A program made the position numbers and the translations under genes. Shown piece after piece: positions 31,344-33,146 of a DNA stretch of 33,146 bases. This DNA comes from Syntrophobacteraceae bacterium (GTDB lineage Bacteria > Desulfobacterota > Syntrophobacteria > Syntrophobacterales > Syntrophobacteraceae): NCBI GenBank assembly GCA_025454175.1, contig JALOOX010000048.1:1-33146 (forward strand). The letters run 5' to 3'. Position 1 is the first letter of the stretch. Each line of letters begins with the position of its first letter. A model generated the notes under the pieces. It ran no database searches, had not been told where the DNA came from, and worked only from the letters and a program-made list of their open reading frames with translations.

Positions 31344-33146
31344 GTGCGGCTGAAAATCACACCATGGCTCACTCTGTTTCTGTGTCTTGGACTGGGATTC
31401 CCCTGGACACCCGAAGTCCTCGCCGAGGCCGGGGCCGTTTCAGGCACCCGCTGGAAGGTCATCCAGAAGGACGGCGTTCACTGGCTGATGGACCCCCGGG
31501 GAGATCTCTTTTACTCCAAGGGCGTCAATTTCATCGATCCGGGGAAGGACACCCACAAGAGCCGTCAGAAACAGGACTACTACTGGGGCAACTTCTTCCC
31601 TTCCCTTGAAGACTGGCGAAAACGGACAAGCCATCAGCTCAGCGCCTGGGGATTCAACACCCGCGGCGGCTGGTCCGACCCCTCCCATGACCTGGACCTG
31701 CCCCTGATGGTGGAAATCGACCTCGGGCGCCTTTCCCACTTTCACTGGTTCGATTCGTTTCATCCCGACATCGAAGCGCGCGTGGTGGAGTGGGCCGGGA
31801 AGCTGACGGATCCCTACCGGAACGATCCCAGGCTCATCGGGTATTTCACCGACAACGAGGTGGGCTGGTGGAGCTCGGCTCTCTTCAAGTGGTTCATGAA
31901 CAAAGGCTGGGACAATCACACCAAGAGAGTCCTCTGGCAGCTGCTCCATGATCAATACGGCGGGGATTGGAACCGGCTTTTGGCCGACTGGGTCGTGCCG
32001 GAGGATGTCAAGAGCTTTGAAGACGTCAAACGGCCCGATGTCGAGCTCAAGCTTCGGCCCGGCGGTGAGGGCATTCGAGTCGTCAACCGGTTCATGGCCC
32101 GGGTGGCCCGGCAGTATTACGCTCTCATGTTCCGCGCCCTGCGAAAGGCTCACCCCGAAGCGCTGGTCCTTGGAGACCGGCTGCCGCTTTACTACCATCA
32201 GGACGCCGTTCTCGCCATCGGCGACAACGTGGACGTGATCTCCAGCAATTACAACGTGGACGTCGCCGACGGATGGGTCTCCCCTTACTACTTCGAGGGA
32301 CTGCAGCGGCTGTCCTCGAAGCCCGTCCTCGTCACCGAGTTCTTTTTCGCGGCCATGGAAAACCGGTCGGGAAACCGCAACGAGACGGCCCGAAACAAGC
32401 ATCCCAAGCCCGGCCACCTCATGACGGTCCAGACCCAGGAGGAGAGGGCCCGGGGAGTCGCGACCACCGTGCGGCGGTTTGCCCGCTTCCCCAACGTGGT
32501 CGGGGCTCACTGGTTCCAGTATCGCGACCAGCCTTTCGGGGGGCGTGAAGACGGCGAGGACTACAACATGGGGCTCATCGACACGGCCAATCGCCCCTAT
32601 GACGAAGTGACGGAGGCGTTTCGGGCGGCCAACGCCGATATCGAGATCATCCGCTCCCAGCTCGCTCGAACCGGGGAGAGGAGACCTTCCGGAATCCTGT
32701 CCCCGAGCACCGCCGAGGCCGCCGTCGAAGAACGGATTTCGCTGCACCGAGCGGCAAGCCCGCCCAATGTCTCCGACCAGTCCCTCCTGGACTGGGACAA
32801 GGAGAGGACCCGCATTGCCGGCGTTCAGGCTCCCGAGCCCTACGTGCCCTTTGGCGACCTCCACCTGGCCTGGAGCCCCGAAGGCCTCTACCTGGCCACC
32901 ATCGCCAACACCTACGTGGATCCGGGCTTCCTGGCCTACGAGGGTGAGTTTCCCCCATCCGAGGCCTTTCAGATCCACGTGTCCGTCGAAGCCGACCGCA
33001 AAGTCCATCACCAGACCATCACCATGCTTCCCAGCCCCGATCCCGACCAGGCCGACGGCTTCAGCGTCCGTCCCAGGCTCGTCCAGTCCAGGCCGGGCCG
33101 GCCCATCGAGTCGATACCGACGGCCGGACGCGTCCAGCGCATCCAG
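31344..33146 (+). CDS. secreted TIM-barrel glycoside-hydrolase-like protein (clan GH-A), 3' end outside the window
   Basis: At least 601 codons, open to the right edge. The GTG at 31344 starts a signal peptide (LKITPWLTLFLCLGLGFPWT, cleaved near VLAEA). The opening WKVIQKDGVHWLMDPRGDLF, then YSKGVNF, is typical of agarase- and beta-galactosidase-like enzymes. Clan GH-A features are IGYFTDNEVGWW, with E172 as candidate acid/base, and KPVLVTEFFFAAMEN, with E332 as candidate nucleophile, 160 residues apart. After about residue 450, the LHLAWSPEGLYLATIANTYV segment looks like a CBM9-type beta domain. The substrate is presumably an extracellular or self-made polysaccharide; the family assignment is by eye. 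It follows the deacetylase gene by 350 bases. Confidence 0.75.
   Translation, partial: MRLKITPWLTLFLCLGLGFPWTPEVLAEAGAVSGTRWKVIQKDGVHWLMDPRGDLFYSKGVNFIDPGKDTHKSRQKQDYYWGNFFPSLEDWRKRTSHQLSAWGFNTRGGWSDPSHDLDLPLMVEIDLGRLSHFHWFDSFHPDIEARVVEWAGKLTDPYRNDPRLIGYFTDNEVGWWSSALFKWFMNKGWDNHTKRVLWQLLHDQYGGDWNRLLADWVVPEDVKSFEDVKRPDVELKLRPGGEGIRVVNRFMARVARQYYALMFRALRKAHPEALVLGDRLPLYYHQDAVLAIGDNVDVISSNYNVDVADGWVSPYYFEGLQRLSSKPVLVTEFFFAAMENRSGNRNETARNKHPKPGHLMTVQTQEERARGVATTVRRFARFPNVVGAHWFQYRDQPFGGREDGEDYNMGLIDTANRPYDEVTEAFRAANADIEIIRSQLARTGERRPSGILSPSTAEAAVEERISLHRAASPPNVSDQSLLDWDKERTRIAGVQAPEPYVPFGDLHLAWSPEGLYLATIANTYVDPGFLAYEGEFPPSEAFQIHVSVEADRKVHHQTITMLPSPDPDQADGFSVRPRLVQSRPGRPIESIPTAGRVQRIQ

Noticed and set aside
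31440..33011. 523-codon minus-strand frame opposite the glycoside-hydrolase-like gene
   Set aside because: The plus strand has a signal peptide and catalytic motifs; the minus frame is a high-GC shadow.

Overview
The window is about 33 kb of high-GC DNA (roughly 60% by eye). It most resembles an anaerobic deltaproteobacterium (Desulfobacterota), possibly a Syntrophobacter-like sulfate reducer or syntroph. This rests on gene content: an EtfBA-FixCX module whose EtfA carries a ferredoxin domain, a DUF3786 Fe-S protein, a DUF401 membrane protein, a very large multi-PAS histidine kinase, and generic intergenic heptamer and palindromic repeats. The species is inferred, not shown.

Positions 1-2267 look like the right end of an integrated element. 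A tyrosine recombinase (864-2027, minus) is followed on the same strand by an antitoxin-toxin pair (811-231). Just upstream of the recombinase lies a promoter region with three GGTGTGCA repeats. Next to it is the 3' part of a tRNA-Leu(CAG) gene (about 2210-2267), which I read as the attachment site. A hairpin at 2278-2307 looks like the terminator of the original tRNA gene. Positions 2300-3920 are an insertion hot spot. It holds a palindromic MITE-like element inserted inside a larger inverted repeat, a Tn3-transposase fragment fused in frame to a VapC/PIN tail, an ImmA/IrrE peptidase fragment, and an intact small ParB-like protein.

Positions 4312-8013 form a tight etfB-etfA-fixC-fixX operon for flavin-based electron transfer, possibly bifurcation, closed by a hairpin. 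Next is a two-gene unit: a lipoprotein NMT1/TauA-type solute-binding protein, and 6 bases later a 1431-residue membrane histidine kinase with six PAS domains and a GAF domain. No transporter or response regulator lies beside it. A small exported protein and a repeat-bearing intergenic region follow.

Positions 14802-22813 are a run of plus-strand genes: a 2-hydroxyacid dehydrogenase, an exported protein with ten 46-residue TPR units, the RNA 3'-phosphate cyclase RtcA, a FAU-1-like/DUF402 RNA-associated protein, a DUF401 membrane protein, and an ADP-heptose:LPS heptosyltransferase. The RtcA/DUF402 pair suggests an RNA-end-processing module.

Positions 25517-22873 (minus) encode a polar amino-acid ABC importer with two permeases around one binding protein and no ATPase in view. 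A DUF3786 Fe-S protein and a UDP-glucuronate decarboxylase follow on the minus strand. Diverging from the latter is a plus-strand group that suggests cell-surface or extracellular polysaccharide metabolism: an MsbA-type ABC exporter carrying an internal deletion and frameshift, a LmbE/PIG-L deacetylase, and a secreted TIM-barrel glycoside-hydrolase-like protein that runs off the right edge.
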